From assembly GCF_011250515.1 (NCBI RefSeq), contig NZ_JAANOP010000001.1, positions 372,001 through 436,000 on the forward strand: a stretch of 64,000 nucleotides of DNA. Reading direction: 5' to 3'. Position numbers and translations under genes: made by a program. The stretch is from Aquirufa ecclesiirivi (GTDB lineage Bacteria > Bacteroidota > Bacteroidia > Cytophagales > Spirosomataceae). Below are positions 1 to 8,467 of the stretch, in pieces (position 1 is the stretch's first letter; the number at the start of each line of letters is the position of its first letter). Below the pieces are notes generated by a model that worked only from the letters and a program-made list of their open reading frames with translations, was not told where the DNA came from and searched no databases.

Positions 1-79
1 TACCATTTTTACTCATTCTACTAATTTGTGGAATCAGCTACAAGTGAAATAATTACATTTGGAACAAAATTTGAAACTC

Positions 80-994
80 ATGGAAAAAGTAGTAGCCCTT
101 AATCAAATTAGTGAGTACAATGCAGCGAATAATCATACCACACTCCACCCTTTAGTGAGTGTTATTGATTTTTCTAAGGCAAGTGTACGCGATTGGGGCC
201 AATCCGTAAATCGTGTCAAATTTCAATACGGTTTATATTGTATTTATTTGAAAGATGTCAAATGTGGTGATATTGTGTACGGTCGACATACCTATGATTA
301 CCAAGCCGGAACCTTAGTTTTTTTTGCTCCAGGTCAAGTTTCTGAATTTGAGCCCCCCTCAGAACCTTACCAGCCTAAAGGTTATGGACTGGTTTTTCAC
401 CCTGATTTAATTCATGGAACGGCTCTTGCCAAAGCATTACCGATGTATCATTTTTTTAGTTATCAATCCAACGAAGCATTGCACATTTCGGATGCGGAAA
501 GACAAGTTGTATTGGATTGTCTGTCCAAGATTGAATTTGAATTAAATCAAACCATAGATAAGCATAGCAAAAAATTGATTACTGCCAATATTGAATTGTT
601 TTTGAATTATTGCGAGCGCTTTTATGACCGCCAATTTATTTCCAGAGAACATGTCAATCTAGGTGTTTTAGCCAAGTTTGAAGAGTTGTTAAATACGTAT
701 TTCTTGTCGGAAAAGCCTCAAAATTTGGGTTTACCTTCTGTGGCATATTTTGCGGATGAATTACACCTTTCTCCAAACTATTTTGGGGATTTAATTAAAA
801 AAGAAACAGGAAAATCAGTTAAGGATTTGATTCAAAACAAGCTCATTGATATCGCCAAAGAGCGTATTTTTGATGGCGAAAAATCCATTAATGAAATAGC
901 CCATGATTTAGGGTTCAAATATCCTCAACATTTTACTCGGGTATTTAAGCAACATGTAGGAAACACCCCTTTGCAATACCGCCATCTGAACTAA
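80..994 (+). CDS. AraC-family transcriptional regulator (first of two paralogues)
   Basis: Cytoplasmic DNA-binding regulator. The last 100 residues or so form the double helix-turn-helix of the AraC/XylS family, ending in the typical PQHFTRVFKQHVGNTPLQYR segment; the first 200 residues would be the ligand-sensing part, whose ligand is unknown. ATG at 80 is chosen; an in-frame TTG at 59 would add seven residues and makes the N-terminus closer in length to the paralogue at 6363-7289. The two share long stretches, such as the IDFSK and LSPNYFGDLIKKET segments. The next gene, an aldo/keto reductase, starts 9 bp downstream, so the two are probably co-transcribed and the reductase is a likely regulatory target (inference). 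Confidence 0.9.
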   Translation: MEKVVALNQISEYNAANNHTTLHPLVSVIDFSKASVRDWGQSVNRVKFQYGLYCIYLKDVKCGDIVYGRHTYDYQAGTLVFFAPGQVSEFEPPSEPYQPKGYGLVFHPDLIHGTALAKALPMYHFFSYQSNEALHISDAERQVVLDCLSKIEFELNQTIDKHSKKLITANIELFLNYCERFYDRQFISREHVNLGVLAKFEELLNTYFLSEKPQNLGLPSVAYFADELHLSPNYFGDLIKKETGKSVKDLIQNKLIDIAKERIFDGEKSINEIAHDLGFKYPQHFTRVFKQHVGNTPLQYRHLN

Positions 995-1003
995 GTATTT
1001 TAT

Positions 1004-1855
1004 ATGGAGTATGTTGAATTAAATAATGGAGTGAAAATGCCCATCTTGGGTTTTGGAGTATTCCAAATCGCCGATGCATTCGCTTGTGAAAAATGTGTCA
1101 GCGAAGCCTTGGATTTGGGTTATCGTTCCATTGATACTGCCGCATCTTATGGAAACGAAGCAGCGGTGGGTTTGGCCATTAAATCTTCTGGTGTAGCCCG
1201 ACAAGACCTTTTTATCACCACCAAACTTTGGATTCAAGGAAATGGATATGAAGGTACTTTAGCAGCCTTTGAAAAATCCATGCAAAAACTGCAGCTTGAT
1301 TACCTCGATTTATACTTAATTCATCAGCCTTATGGCGATGTATTTGGAGAATGGCGTGCCATGGAAAAGTTGTACCATGAGGGGCGAATCCGTGCGATTG
1401 GAGTCAGTAATTTTCAGCCCGATCGGATTGCAGATTTACTGAATCATACGGCGGTTGTTCCGGCTATCAATCAAGTTGAAACGCATCCATTTCAGCAGCA
1501 AATTGCGAATCAACAATTTCTGCAAGAGCATCAAATTCAAATGCAATCTTGGGGACCATTTGCCGAAGGAAAAAATGGGATGTTTGAAAATCCGCTACTA
1601 GCGGCCATGGCTCAAGCTCATGGGAAATCCATCGCCCAGATTATTTTGCGTTGGCTGATTCAACGGGGAATAGTCGTTATTCCAAAAACCGTTAATCGAA
1701 ATCGCATGGAAGAGAATTTTCAAATTTTTGATTTCAGTTTGACAGAAGGAGAAATGGAAATGATTCAGACATTGGATACCAAAACGAGCTGCTTTTTTGA
1801 TCACCGAGACCCAGCCATGGTTAAGTGGTTGGGAACAAGGAATATAGAACATTAA
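1004..1855 (+). CDS. aldo/keto reductase
   Basis: NAD(P)H-dependent reductase of aldehydes or ketones, cytoplasmic, TIM-barrel fold. The family's catalytic tetrad is visible as Asp44 and Tyr49 ([11 protein letters not shown]), Lys74 (ITTKLW) and His107 (LYLIHQP), and the cofactor-binding [13 protein letters not shown] segment lies near the C-terminus. The 283-residue length is normal for prokaryotic AKR5-type enzymes such as 2,5-diketo-D-gluconate reductase. It follows the AraC-type gene by 9 bp, and the molybdenum dehydrogenase pair lies just downstream on the same strand. The substrate cannot be read from the sequence. Confidence 0.93.
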   Translation: MEYVELNNGVKMPILGFGVFQIADAFACEKCVSEALDLGYRSIDTAASYGNEAAVGLAIKSSGVARQDLFITTKLWIQGNGYEGTLAAFEKSMQKLQLDYLDLYLIHQPYGDVFGEWRAMEKLYHEGRIRAIGVSNFQPDRIADLLNHTAVVPAINQVETHPFQQQIANQQFLQEHQIQMQSWGPFAEGKNGMFENPLLAAMAQAHGKSIAQIILRWLIQRGIVVIPKTVNRNRMEENFQIFDFSLTEGEMEMIQTLDTKTSCFFDHRDPAMVKWLGTRNIEH

Positions 1856-1927
1856 ATTGTTTCAGTGGTGTATTTTTTACACCGCCTAATTGAATACATT
1901 TGTACACCTTTTTATAAATATCAAACC

Positions 1928-2389
1928 ATGATAAAGAAATTCACCTTACGGATTAACAAGAAATCCCACACGGTAGAGGCAGATGAAAACATGCCGCTAT
2001 TGTGGGTACTTCGAGATGTATTAGACTTAAAGGGAACCAAGTATGGATGTGGGGTAGGTTCCTGTGGAGCGTGTACGGTACATTTAAATGGTATCGCAGT
2101 ACGTTCATGTCAATTGCCTATTTCAGCATTGGCCAATCAGAATATCACGACCATTGAAGGACTTGCTGAAAAGGGAGATCATCCAGTTCAAAAGGCATGG
2201 TTGGATGTTGACGTAGTGCAGTGTGGTTATTGCCAATCTGGTCAAATCATGAGTGCGGCTGCTTTATTAAAAAGCAATCCTAATCCTAGCGAGGAAGATA
2301 TCGACAATTTTATGTCAGGGAATATTTGCCGCTGTGGAACTTATACGCGTATTAAAAAAGCCATTCAACAAGCAGCAGCCAAGAAATAA
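1928..2389 (+). CDS. (2Fe-2S) subunit of a molybdenum-containing dehydrogenase (IorA-like)
   Basis: Small electron-transfer subunit of a xanthine-oxidase-family enzyme of the isoquinoline 1-oxidoreductase or aldehyde dehydrogenase type. Eight cluster ligands are visible: Cys41, 46, 49 and 61 for the plant-type 2Fe-2S centre, and Cys99, 102, 134 and 136 for the second one. ATG at 1928 is preferred to an upstream in-frame start because MIKKFTLRINKK is where family members begin; this gives 153 residues. The large subunit starts 1 bp after the stop, so the two are surely co-expressed. The protein has no signal peptide and may be carried out with the Tat-targeted large subunit. Confidence 0.93.
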   Translation: MIKKFTLRINKKSHTVEADENMPLLWVLRDVLDLKGTKYGCGVGSCGACTVHLNGIAVRSCQLPISALANQNITTIEGLAEKGDHPVQKAWLDVDVVQCGYCQSGQIMSAAALLKSNPNPSEEDIDNFMSGNICRCGTYTRIKKAIQQAAAKK

Positions 2390-2390
2390 T

Positions 2391-4625
2391 ATGAAAAAGA
2401 CAGATAACACATATAGCAGACGCTCGTTCTTGAAAGTTTCTTCGCTTTCGGGTGGTGGATTTATGTTAGGAATCTCTTGGTTGGCTAGTGCAAAACCAGA
2501 AGAAAATTTGGCAGCATTGAATGTTGAACCCATTTGGCAAGAGTTGACTAGTTATATTAAAATCACTCCAGAAAATGTGATTAAGATTTTTTCACCTAAC
2601 CCAGAGTTTGGACAAAATGTAATGACTTCCATGCCCATGTTGATTGCGGAGGAATTGGATGTTGATTTTAAAAGCATTGTCGTAGAACAAGCCAGTTATA
2701 ATCCGGCACTTTTCAACCGTCAATTTACGGGAGGTAGTCAGTCGATCCGCTCGGCTTGGAAGCTTTTACGTACGGCAGGGGCATCGGCCCGACAAATGAT
2801 TTTGACGGCAGCTAGTCAAGCTTGGAATGTGCCTGTTTCTGAATTGACAACATCCAAAGGCCAAGTAAAACATGCGGCAAGTGGTAAATCAGGAACTTAT
2901 GGATCTTTCGCTACTGCGGCATCCAAATTACCGGTACCTAAGGACATCGTTTTAAAAGCGAATAAAGGATTTAGACTTTTGGGTACTCCACAGAAAAATG
3001 TGGAAGGACCTAAAATTGTTCATGGACAACCTTTGTTTGGTATGGATTATAAAGAGGCGGGAATGCTCATCGCCATGACTGAACGTCCACCTGCTTTTGG
3101 TATGCGTTTGAAATCCTTTGATGCTACAGCAGCCAAAAAAATGCCAGGTATTGTGGATGTATTTACCATTCAGGTTTATGAGCCCACTCAAAAATTGGCC
3201 ATGTTTGATACACGTTCCTTCAATGAGGTCATAGCGGTGGTGGGTAAAACCACTTGGGATGTGATGAATGCCCGCAAAAAGCTGAATGTGGTTTGGGAAA
3301 ATGCACCAGATACCAAGGAGATTATAAATAACCGAGAGACTGTTGTTCCTGGAGGCTTGGAAAGTACGTCTAAACACTATGCAGATATGTTGGCCATGGA
3401 CAAAAAACCAGGCCGCGTGGAGCGCAAGGATGGTGAACCAGAGAAGGCTTTTGAGGTAGCAAAGCATGTGATTGAACGTACCTATACTGCACCTTTTTTG
3501 GCTCATAATATCATGGAGCCGACGAACACTTTTGCACATTTTCAAGGAAATAAAGTGAGGTTTGTGGCACCAATCCAGGGGCCAGATTTTATTGCCAATA
3601 CCATTGCAACGCGTTTGGGGATACCTAAAGAAAACGTGGAGATACAGTTGGCTCGAATGGGTGGAGGATTTGGTCGTAGGGCATATGGACATTACATGGT
3701 AGAGGCTGCTTTGATTTCCAAACAAGCCAATGCTCCAATTAAATTGGTTTACAGTCGAGAAGACGATGTGAGCGGAGGTATTTATCGCCCTACGTACCAA
3801 TTGACCTATCGCGCGGCCTTTGATGAAAATAAGCGTTTAACAGCGATGCACATTAAGGGTGGAGGTATTCCTGAATCGCCTTTACACGCGAATCGTTTTC
3901 CGGCGGGGGCATTAGATAATTATATGGCTGAAAGCTGGTCGATTCCTTCCAACATTACCATTGGTGCATTTCGTGCACCTCGCTCGAACTTCAATGCAGC
4001 GGCTGAGCAGTCGTTTTTAGATGAGGTTTCCGAGTATATGGGCAAGGATCCAATCGCATTCCGTTTGGAATTATTGCAAAGAGCCAAAGACAATCCTGTA
4101 GGGAAAAACAATGATTATGATGCGGCTCGCTACATGGGTGTGTTGGAGTTAGTACGCGATAAATCAGGATGGGGAAAGCCAGAGAATGCTAATAAAAAGC
4201 GTGGAGTGTCGGCTTATTTCTGCCACAATTCCTATGCAGCTCAGGTGATTGACCTTCGAGTGAAAGATGGGCAAGTCATTGTAGACCAAGTAACTTCTGC
4301 CGTAGATTGTGGAGTAGTGGTGAACCCAGAAGGAGCCAAAAATATGGCTGAAGGTGCGGCTATTGATGGTATTGGAAATGCCTTGTTTGGCAACTTAAGT
4401 TTAACTGATGGCCGGACAGATCAAAAGAATTTTGATACGTATCGCATGATTCGTCACAATGAGGCACCAAAGAAAATCGATGTGCATTTTGTGGCCAGCG
4501 AAACGGATCCAACAGGCCTAGGAGAGCCGCCTTTCCCACCTATTTTTGGAGCCATGGCAAATGCAATTTACAAGGCAACAGGTAAGCGATTGTACAAGCA
4601 GCCTTTTGGGGATCAGTTATCGTAA
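2391..4625 (+). CDS. molybdopterin-binding large subunit of aldehyde/isoquinoline-type dehydrogenase (IorB-like), Tat-exported
   Basis: Catalytic subunit binding the molybdenum cofactor; it hydroxylates an aldehyde or N-heterocycle. The start at 2391 gives a Tat leader with SRRSFLKVSS followed by a glycine-rich hydrophobic stretch, so the folded enzyme is probably periplasmic. Family motifs seen are GGGFGRRAYGHYMVEAA, GAFRAPRSNFNAAAEQ and GLGEPPFPP; in this family the Glu of the last motif is the active-site base. Its 744 residues fit the one-chain IorB type. No cytochrome c subunit or cofactor chaperone gene follows; a terminator-like hairpin closes the unit at 4646-4678. The substrate is unknown. 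Confidence 0.92.
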   Translation: MKKTDNTYSRRSFLKVSSLSGGGFMLGISWLASAKPEENLAALNVEPIWQELTSYIKITPENVIKIFSPNPEFGQNVMTSMPMLIAEELDVDFKSIVVEQASYNPALFNRQFTGGSQSIRSAWKLLRTAGASARQMILTAASQAWNVPVSELTTSKGQVKHAASGKSGTYGSFATAASKLPVPKDIVLKANKGFRLLGTPQKNVEGPKIVHGQPLFGMDYKEAGMLIAMTERPPAFGMRLKSFDATAAKKMPGIVDVFTIQVYEPTQKLAMFDTRSFNEVIAVVGKTTWDVMNARKKLNVVWENAPDTKEIINNRETVVPGGLESTSKHYADMLAMDKKPGRVERKDGEPEKAFEVAKHVIERTYTAPFLAHNIMEPTNTFAHFQGNKVRFVAPIQGPDFIANTIATRLGIPKENVEIQLARMGGGFGRRAYGHYMVEAALISKQANAPIKLVYSREDDVSGGIYRPTYQLTYRAAFDENKRLTAMHIKGGGIPESPLHANRFPAGALDNYMAESWSIPSNITIGAFRAPRSNFNAAAEQSFLDEVSEYMGKDPIAFRLELLQRAKDNPVGKNNDYDAARYMGVLELVRDKSGWGKPENANKKRGVSAYFCHNSYAAQVIDLRVKDGQVIVDQVTSAVDCGVVVNPEGAKNMAEGAAIDGIGNALFGNLSLTDGRTDQKNFDTYRMIRHNEAPKKIDVHFVASETDPTGLGEPPFPPIFGAMANAIYKATGKRLYKQPFGDQLS

Positions 4626-4645
4626 GTAAAGAATCAGAAAATTTC

Positions 4646-4678
4646 AATCAGCACATCCTTAGTTGTGCTGATTTTTTT
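4646..4678 (+). terminator. intrinsic terminator after the molybdenum dehydrogenase genes
   Basis: A 10-bp perfect stem (AATCAGCACA at 4646-4655 pairing with TGTGCTGATT at 4664-4673) with an 8-nt loop runs into a T-tract. It lies between two convergent genes; the T-tract favours the + strand. Confidence 0.85.
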
Positions 4679-4688
4679 ATGATTATGC

Positions 4689-5450
4689 TTAGTTAATTCG
4701 TCTAAACTGGTGATTAAAATTATAGTTTAATCCGACGCTCCAAAGCAAGTCATCACCCGCTAAAGCAGAACGAAGTTTTTTGCTAAAAATAGTCGTTAAA
4801 GTAAAAGGACTTTTTTTCTTAGAAAGGACCAATGAACCACTCATGTAAGTGCCATCCAAATCATCCATTTTAAGGTAGAAAAACTGAGGAATAATAGTTG
4901 CTTGCCAGTTTTTATGCAAAGAAAGATTGGAGAAAACAGTTTTAAATGCTACAAAAGTCGTGCTTTGAGTCACATCTTTTGTTAGGCCAGTGGAACCTAA
5001 ATAACTAATTCCAAAAGCTATATTTTTGTGAACGGATAGGGTTGGAGTTGCTTCCCAAGCAAAGAATCGTTGTGCTTTTAAATAGCTGGTATTAACACCA
5101 TTAATATTCGCTTCTTCTGAACGAAAAACAAAGGCTGGATGAGCGCCTACGCTCATTTTAAAGTTTTTTTGTTGGATAGCTTTATAGCGCCACCAAAATA
5201 TAAATGCCCAGGGTTTTCCATCCATTCCAAAGCGGAACATCGGATCAAAGCTCAAGCGACCTTTACCAATGGATAAATCAAATAATACAGCTGGTTTACC
5301 TAAAGAAAAAGAGGGTATTAAAGACACGCCATTATTGGTGGCGGTAATTTGACCAGAAAAAAAAGAAGGTACTTTGGTCGTATCCGTTTGAGCGAATAAA
5401 TGGTTAACACCTACTAGGAACACTAGCAAGAGCGTGGTTTTAAATTTCAT
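4689..5450 (-). CDS. exported beta-strand-rich protein, probably outer membrane (paralogue A)
   Basis: I do not recognise a named family. The protein has a clear signal peptide (KTTLLLVFLVGVNHLFAQ) and then alternating hydrophobic and aromatic stretches, such as AFIFWWRYKA and TIIPQFFYLKMDD, that look like an outer-membrane beta-barrel. The gene immediately upstream in the transcript encodes a paralogue of nearly the same length (255 residues) with matching blocks (NNGVSLIPSFSLGKPAVLFDLSI against NNGISIVPSFSLERPATVFNM). The pair are tandem duplicates separated by 53 bp and likely co-transcribed. A role in adhesion, transport or sensing is open. Confidence 0.75.
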   Translation of the reverse strand: MKFKTTLLLVFLVGVNHLFAQTDTTKVPSFFSGQITATNNGVSLIPSFSLGKPAVLFDLSIGKGRLSFDPMFRFGMDGKPWAFIFWWRYKAIQQKNFKMSVGAHPAFVFRSEEANINGVNTSYLKAQRFFAWEATPTLSVHKNIAFGISYLGSTGLTKDVTQSTTFVAFKTVFSNLSLHKNWQATIIPQFFYLKMDDLDGTYMSGSLVLSKKKSPFTLTTIFSKKLRSALAGDDLLWSVGLNYNFNHQFRRIN

Positions 5451-5503
5451 GGGGATGAATTAAAGAGAAATACAAAGGTCTATATTTTTTTACTAAAATG
5501 AAA

Positions 5504-6271
5504 TTAGGGGCTTATTTTACCCCCTTTTAACGGATATACTAGTTTGATGTTCCATAAAAAGGGCTTGGATCCTTCTACTTGGGATTCAAAGGTTTTGTTC
5601 ATGGTAGATTTAAAAATGATGGGAAAATTTTGCCAAGCGAGACTTATTTCCGTGGTTAAATAATAGCCATCATGACCGTCGATATTGAGGTAGTACAATT
5701 GCGGAGTAATGCCCAAGGTTGCTTTTTTACTCAGTTTAATTTGGGATATGTCGGTAAATAAGGTGACAAAGTGAAGGGTATGTAATGTGCCAGCATTGAT
5801 ACCATTTGACCTTAGAAAGTAGATACCCATGTTTAGATGCTTAGATACTTGGTAACGAGGAAATAATTCTAACACAAAATATCGATCTGTTTTTTGAATT
5901 TGTAGAGAATCTTTCGTGCTAGGAATGGGCATACTTACATAATTGAGACCCAAATGTGTTCCCACGTTCATATTGAATTTTGATTGATTAGGGCTTAGCT
6001 TATATCGAAACCAAAATAGGGAATACCAGGGTTTAGCATCCAATGAAAAAGCCATTTCTGGATCAAAACTGAACCTTCCTTTGGAAATAGACATATTAAA
6101 TACTGTAGCAGGCCTTTCCAAAGAAAAGGAAGGGACAATTGAAATACCATTGTTCGTGATCCCAACGGAACCATTAATTTGGGTAGTTTTTTGATGTTGT
6201 AACTCTTGAGAAAAAGTATGTAGGGATGGTGTCAAGAATAAACAGATCAGATATATACCTGCTTTTTTCAT
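5504..6271 (-). CDS. exported beta-strand-rich protein, probably outer membrane (paralogue B)
   Basis: Tandem paralogue of the 4689-5450 product. It has a signal peptide (MKKAGIYLICLFLTPSLHTFSQ), a conserved SFSLERPATVFNMSISKGRFSFDPEM block and barrel-like repeats. It is probably the first gene of a two-gene transcript and is divergent from the second AraC-type regulator, with only 91 bp between the start codons; that regulator may control it (inference from position). No catalytic motif is visible and no function is assigned. Confidence 0.75.
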   Translation of the reverse strand: MKKAGIYLICLFLTPSLHTFSQELQHQKTTQINGSVGITNNGISIVPSFSLERPATVFNMSISKGRFSFDPEMAFSLDAKPWYSLFWFRYKLSPNQSKFNMNVGTHLGLNYVSMPIPSTKDSLQIQKTDRYFVLELFPRYQVSKHLNMGIYFLRSNGINAGTLHTLHFVTLFTDISQIKLSKKATLGITPQLYYLNIDGHDGYYLTTEISLAWQNFPIIFKSTMNKTFESQVEGSKPFLWNIKLVYPLKGGKISP

Positions 6272-6362
6272 TTCTATTAAATTTGCTTTAAATTGTAAAA
6301 TTAGCCCATTTTCTTAGGTAGAGGATTATACATTTTACGGAAATGCTTACCATTTTAACCTT

Positions 6363-7289
6363 ATGGAAGAAAAGATCAAGGATACAGAAATTGCCATCAG
6401 GAATTTGGACTCGGTGGATTCATTTAATAAGTACAATGAGCATTCTACCATAAATCCATGGATAAGCATCATCGATTTTTCGAAATCTAGTCCAAAATGC
6501 CGCGAATGGATGCGCATGGGATTTTATTGCATCATGTTGAAAGATATACATTGTGGTGATTTGAAATACGGCATTAGCCAATATGACTACGATGCAGGCA
6601 CGCTCTTGTTTTTTGCTCCCAATCAGATTTATAAAGTAGACAAAGTAGGAAGCATGACTGTACCCCAAGGTTTATGTCTGGTATTTGATGAAGAATTAAT
6701 TCGAGGAACTTCGTTACAGAAGCAAATTCATGCATATTCCTTTTTTTCTTATGAACATAATGAAGCCTTACATGTAGACGAAGAAGAAAGGAAAAATGTA
6801 GTGGAAATTTTGGCTAAAATTAATCGAGAAATTAATCCTGAATTAGACCATTTAAATAAGAAATTAATTGTAACCAATATCGAGTTATTATTAGATTATT
6901 GTAGTCGATATTATCAAAGGCAATTCACCAGTAGACAGCCCCTGCATCAACTCATTTCTGATAAATTTTCAAATTTGGTGCGTGAATTTTTAATATCCAG
7001 TAAATCAGCTGATTATGGATTACCAACGGTCAATTATTTTGCGGATAAATTGCATTTATCGGCTAATTATTTAGGAGATATTATTAAGAAAGAAACACAA
7101 CAAACGCCAATTGAAATTATGCATCAAATGATGATCAATCAGGCGAAAGAATTATTGCATGATTTTGAGAAAAATATTAGTGAAATTTCTGATCAATTAG
7201 GCTTTACTTATGCGCCACATTTTACCCGATTTTTTAAGAATAAAATGGGAGTTAGTCCTAAAGAATATCGGCGGAATTTGATTCGATGA
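6363..7289 (+). CDS. AraC-family transcriptional regulator (second paralogue)
   Basis: Cytoplasmic regulator of 308 residues with a C-terminal AraC/XylS double helix-turn-helix (LSANYLGDIIKKET in the first part, YAPHFTRFFKNKMGVSPKEYR at the end). It closely resembles the product at 80-994 along its whole length, including the N-terminal sensing part. Both genes are preceded by a short TACCATTTT sequence (1-9 and 6349-6357), which may be chance. It is divergent from the outer-membrane paralogue pair, its most likely target. Confidence 0.9.
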   Translation: MEEKIKDTEIAIRNLDSVDSFNKYNEHSTINPWISIIDFSKSSPKCREWMRMGFYCIMLKDIHCGDLKYGISQYDYDAGTLLFFAPNQIYKVDKVGSMTVPQGLCLVFDEELIRGTSLQKQIHAYSFFSYEHNEALHVDEEERKNVVEILAKINREINPELDHLNKKLIVTNIELLLDYCSRYYQRQFTSRQPLHQLISDKFSNLVREFLISSKSADYGLPTVNYFADKLHLSANYLGDIIKKETQQTPIEIMHQMMINQAKELLHDFEKNISEISDQLGFTYAPHFTRFFKNKMGVSPKEYRRNLIR

Positions 7290-7292
7290 ATT

Positions 7293-7931
7293 TTACCTCG
7301 CATGTTTATGCGAACCATCACAAGTAGGCATTTTTTGGGAAAGTCCACAAATGCAATCACCTAGTCCTTTGCCCATCAGGATGCGATTTTTGTTTTTTTC
7401 TATTCGTGCTATTCGAGTAGCCTCTTGTTTTGCTTCGGCAAAATGCGTCAAATACATTCTTTGTCTACCTGGAGTTAATCTTGCAAATGCTGTTTTTAGA
7501 GCTTCATCCTCTTCCAAGGCTCGTTGAAACTCCTCCGGAACCGCATATTCCTCAATTTTTTTTAAGGGCACTTTAGCCCCTGATTTTTCTACTTCAATCG
7601 CTTCTTGAATATAAGCTTTTATCAAGGTTTCTTTAGAAAGGATATCATCCAAATGGGTGAATCGAATTTGTCGGCTCGACTGCGTATTTTCACCAGGTTT
7701 ACTAAATATTTTGCCAGTATCTGTTAGGAGAACACCCTTAAAAAACATGATAGCAAAGTATTCTTTGAAACCTTGTAGTATAACTAAATTCGATTTTTCA
7801 TGTGAATAGCAGGGAGAGCTCCATTTCAAATCTTCTTCTAAGCCCATCTCCAATAGCAAACTTCTTAATAAGCTCAATTCCGCTTGCCATTTGTCTAGTT
7901 TTACCAGAAATGCATCTACTTTGGGGCTCAT
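7293..7931 (-). CDS. YdeI/OmdA-type protein with a C-terminal CDGSH iron-sulfur motif
   Basis: The N-terminal 120 residues resemble the DUF1801/YdeI fold (DLKWSSPCYSHEKSNLVILQ, then AIMFFKGVLL), and residues 130-185 match the OmdA-type segment (VPEEFQRALEEDEALKTAF, LTPGRQRMY). The tail then reads C-x-C-x2-S-x3-P-x-C-D-G-S-H at residues 193-208, which fits the consensus of CDGSH 2Fe-2S domains exactly (three Cys and one His). The usual proteins of this family end near the KGL segment just before it. A cytoplasmic redox or stress role is likely, but the function is unknown. It converges with the AraC gene, 3 bp away. Confidence 0.85.
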   Translation of the reverse strand: MSPKVDAFLVKLDKWQAELSLLRSLLLEMGLEEDLKWSSPCYSHEKSNLVILQGFKEYFAIMFFKGVLLTDTGKIFSKPGENTQSSRQIRFTHLDDILSKETLIKAYIQEAIEVEKSGAKVPLKKIEEYAVPEEFQRALEEDEALKTAFARLTPGRQRMYLTHFAEAKQEATRIARIEKNKNRILMGKGLGDCICGLSQKMPTCDGSHKHAR

Positions 7932-8075
7932 AGCTCGGTTATTTTTTGATAAATGTAAAATATTTTTTTATTACTCTAAGTAGATTATGTTCTGGTCGAT
8001 AAAATTCAAGAATAGGTCGAGTAAGATACTCTATTCCAACACCTAACATTATTTTCGTGCATTAAACCCTTATAT

Positions 8076-8441
8076 ATGAGATCTATTTACACCTTTTTTT
8101 TTATAATTAGTTGTGTTTCCGCTTTTGCACAGATTAAACAAAAACCCTTGAAACATGTGGTTACAATTACATTTAGTTCCAATGCCACAGAGGCTCAAAT
8201 TCAAGAAGTAGACCGTTCTTTTATGTCATTGAAAAAATTGAAAGTAGTTCAGGCCTATGAATGGGGAGTGGCTGTTAATCAAAAAGACCAATCCATAAAA
8301 CAGCATGTTTATGTCTTTACATTCAATAGTTTGGAGGACATGGACACCTATGCCAAATCAAAAGAACACCAAGCTCATATCCAAGTAGGTGCTGATATTA
8401 CAGCAGGAGTAAGCGCTGTTGATTATTTTGAAGAAAAGTAA
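8076..8441 (+). CDS. exported Dabb-family (stress-responsive A/B barrel) protein
   Basis: A 121-residue protein. Residues 1-19 form a signal peptide ending at AFA-Q, and the rest is a Dabb dimeric alpha/beta barrel (LKHVVTITFSSNATEAQIQEVDRSFMSLK at the start, HVYVFTFNSLEDMDTYAKSKEHQAH later). Dabb proteins are small dimers whose function is often unknown; most are cytoplasmic, so the leader is notable. It stands alone, divergent from the YdeI/CDGSH gene and convergent with the GH3 gene. Confidence 0.85.
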   Translation: MRSIYTFFFIISCVSAFAQIKQKPLKHVVTITFSSNATEAQIQEVDRSFMSLKKLKVVQAYEWGVAVNQKDQSIKQHVYVFTFNSLEDMDTYAKSKEHQAHIQVGADITAGVSAVDYFEEK

Positions 8442-8442
8442 A

Positions 8443-8460
8443 AAGGGCCATTGAGCCCTT
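8443..8460. terminator. short hairpin between convergent genes
   Basis: AAGGGC and GCCCTT form a 6-bp stem around a 6-nt loop, just after the Dabb stop and just before the GH3 stop. The T-tract is poor, so this is a weak, possibly bidirectional terminator. Confidence 0.5.
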
Positions 8461-8467
8461 CTCTATT

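Noticed and set aside
2952-3800. 282-residue open frame antisense to the molybdenum dehydrogenase
   Set aside because: It is a shadow of the strongly supported large subunit, with Cys/His/Trp-rich unlikely composition.
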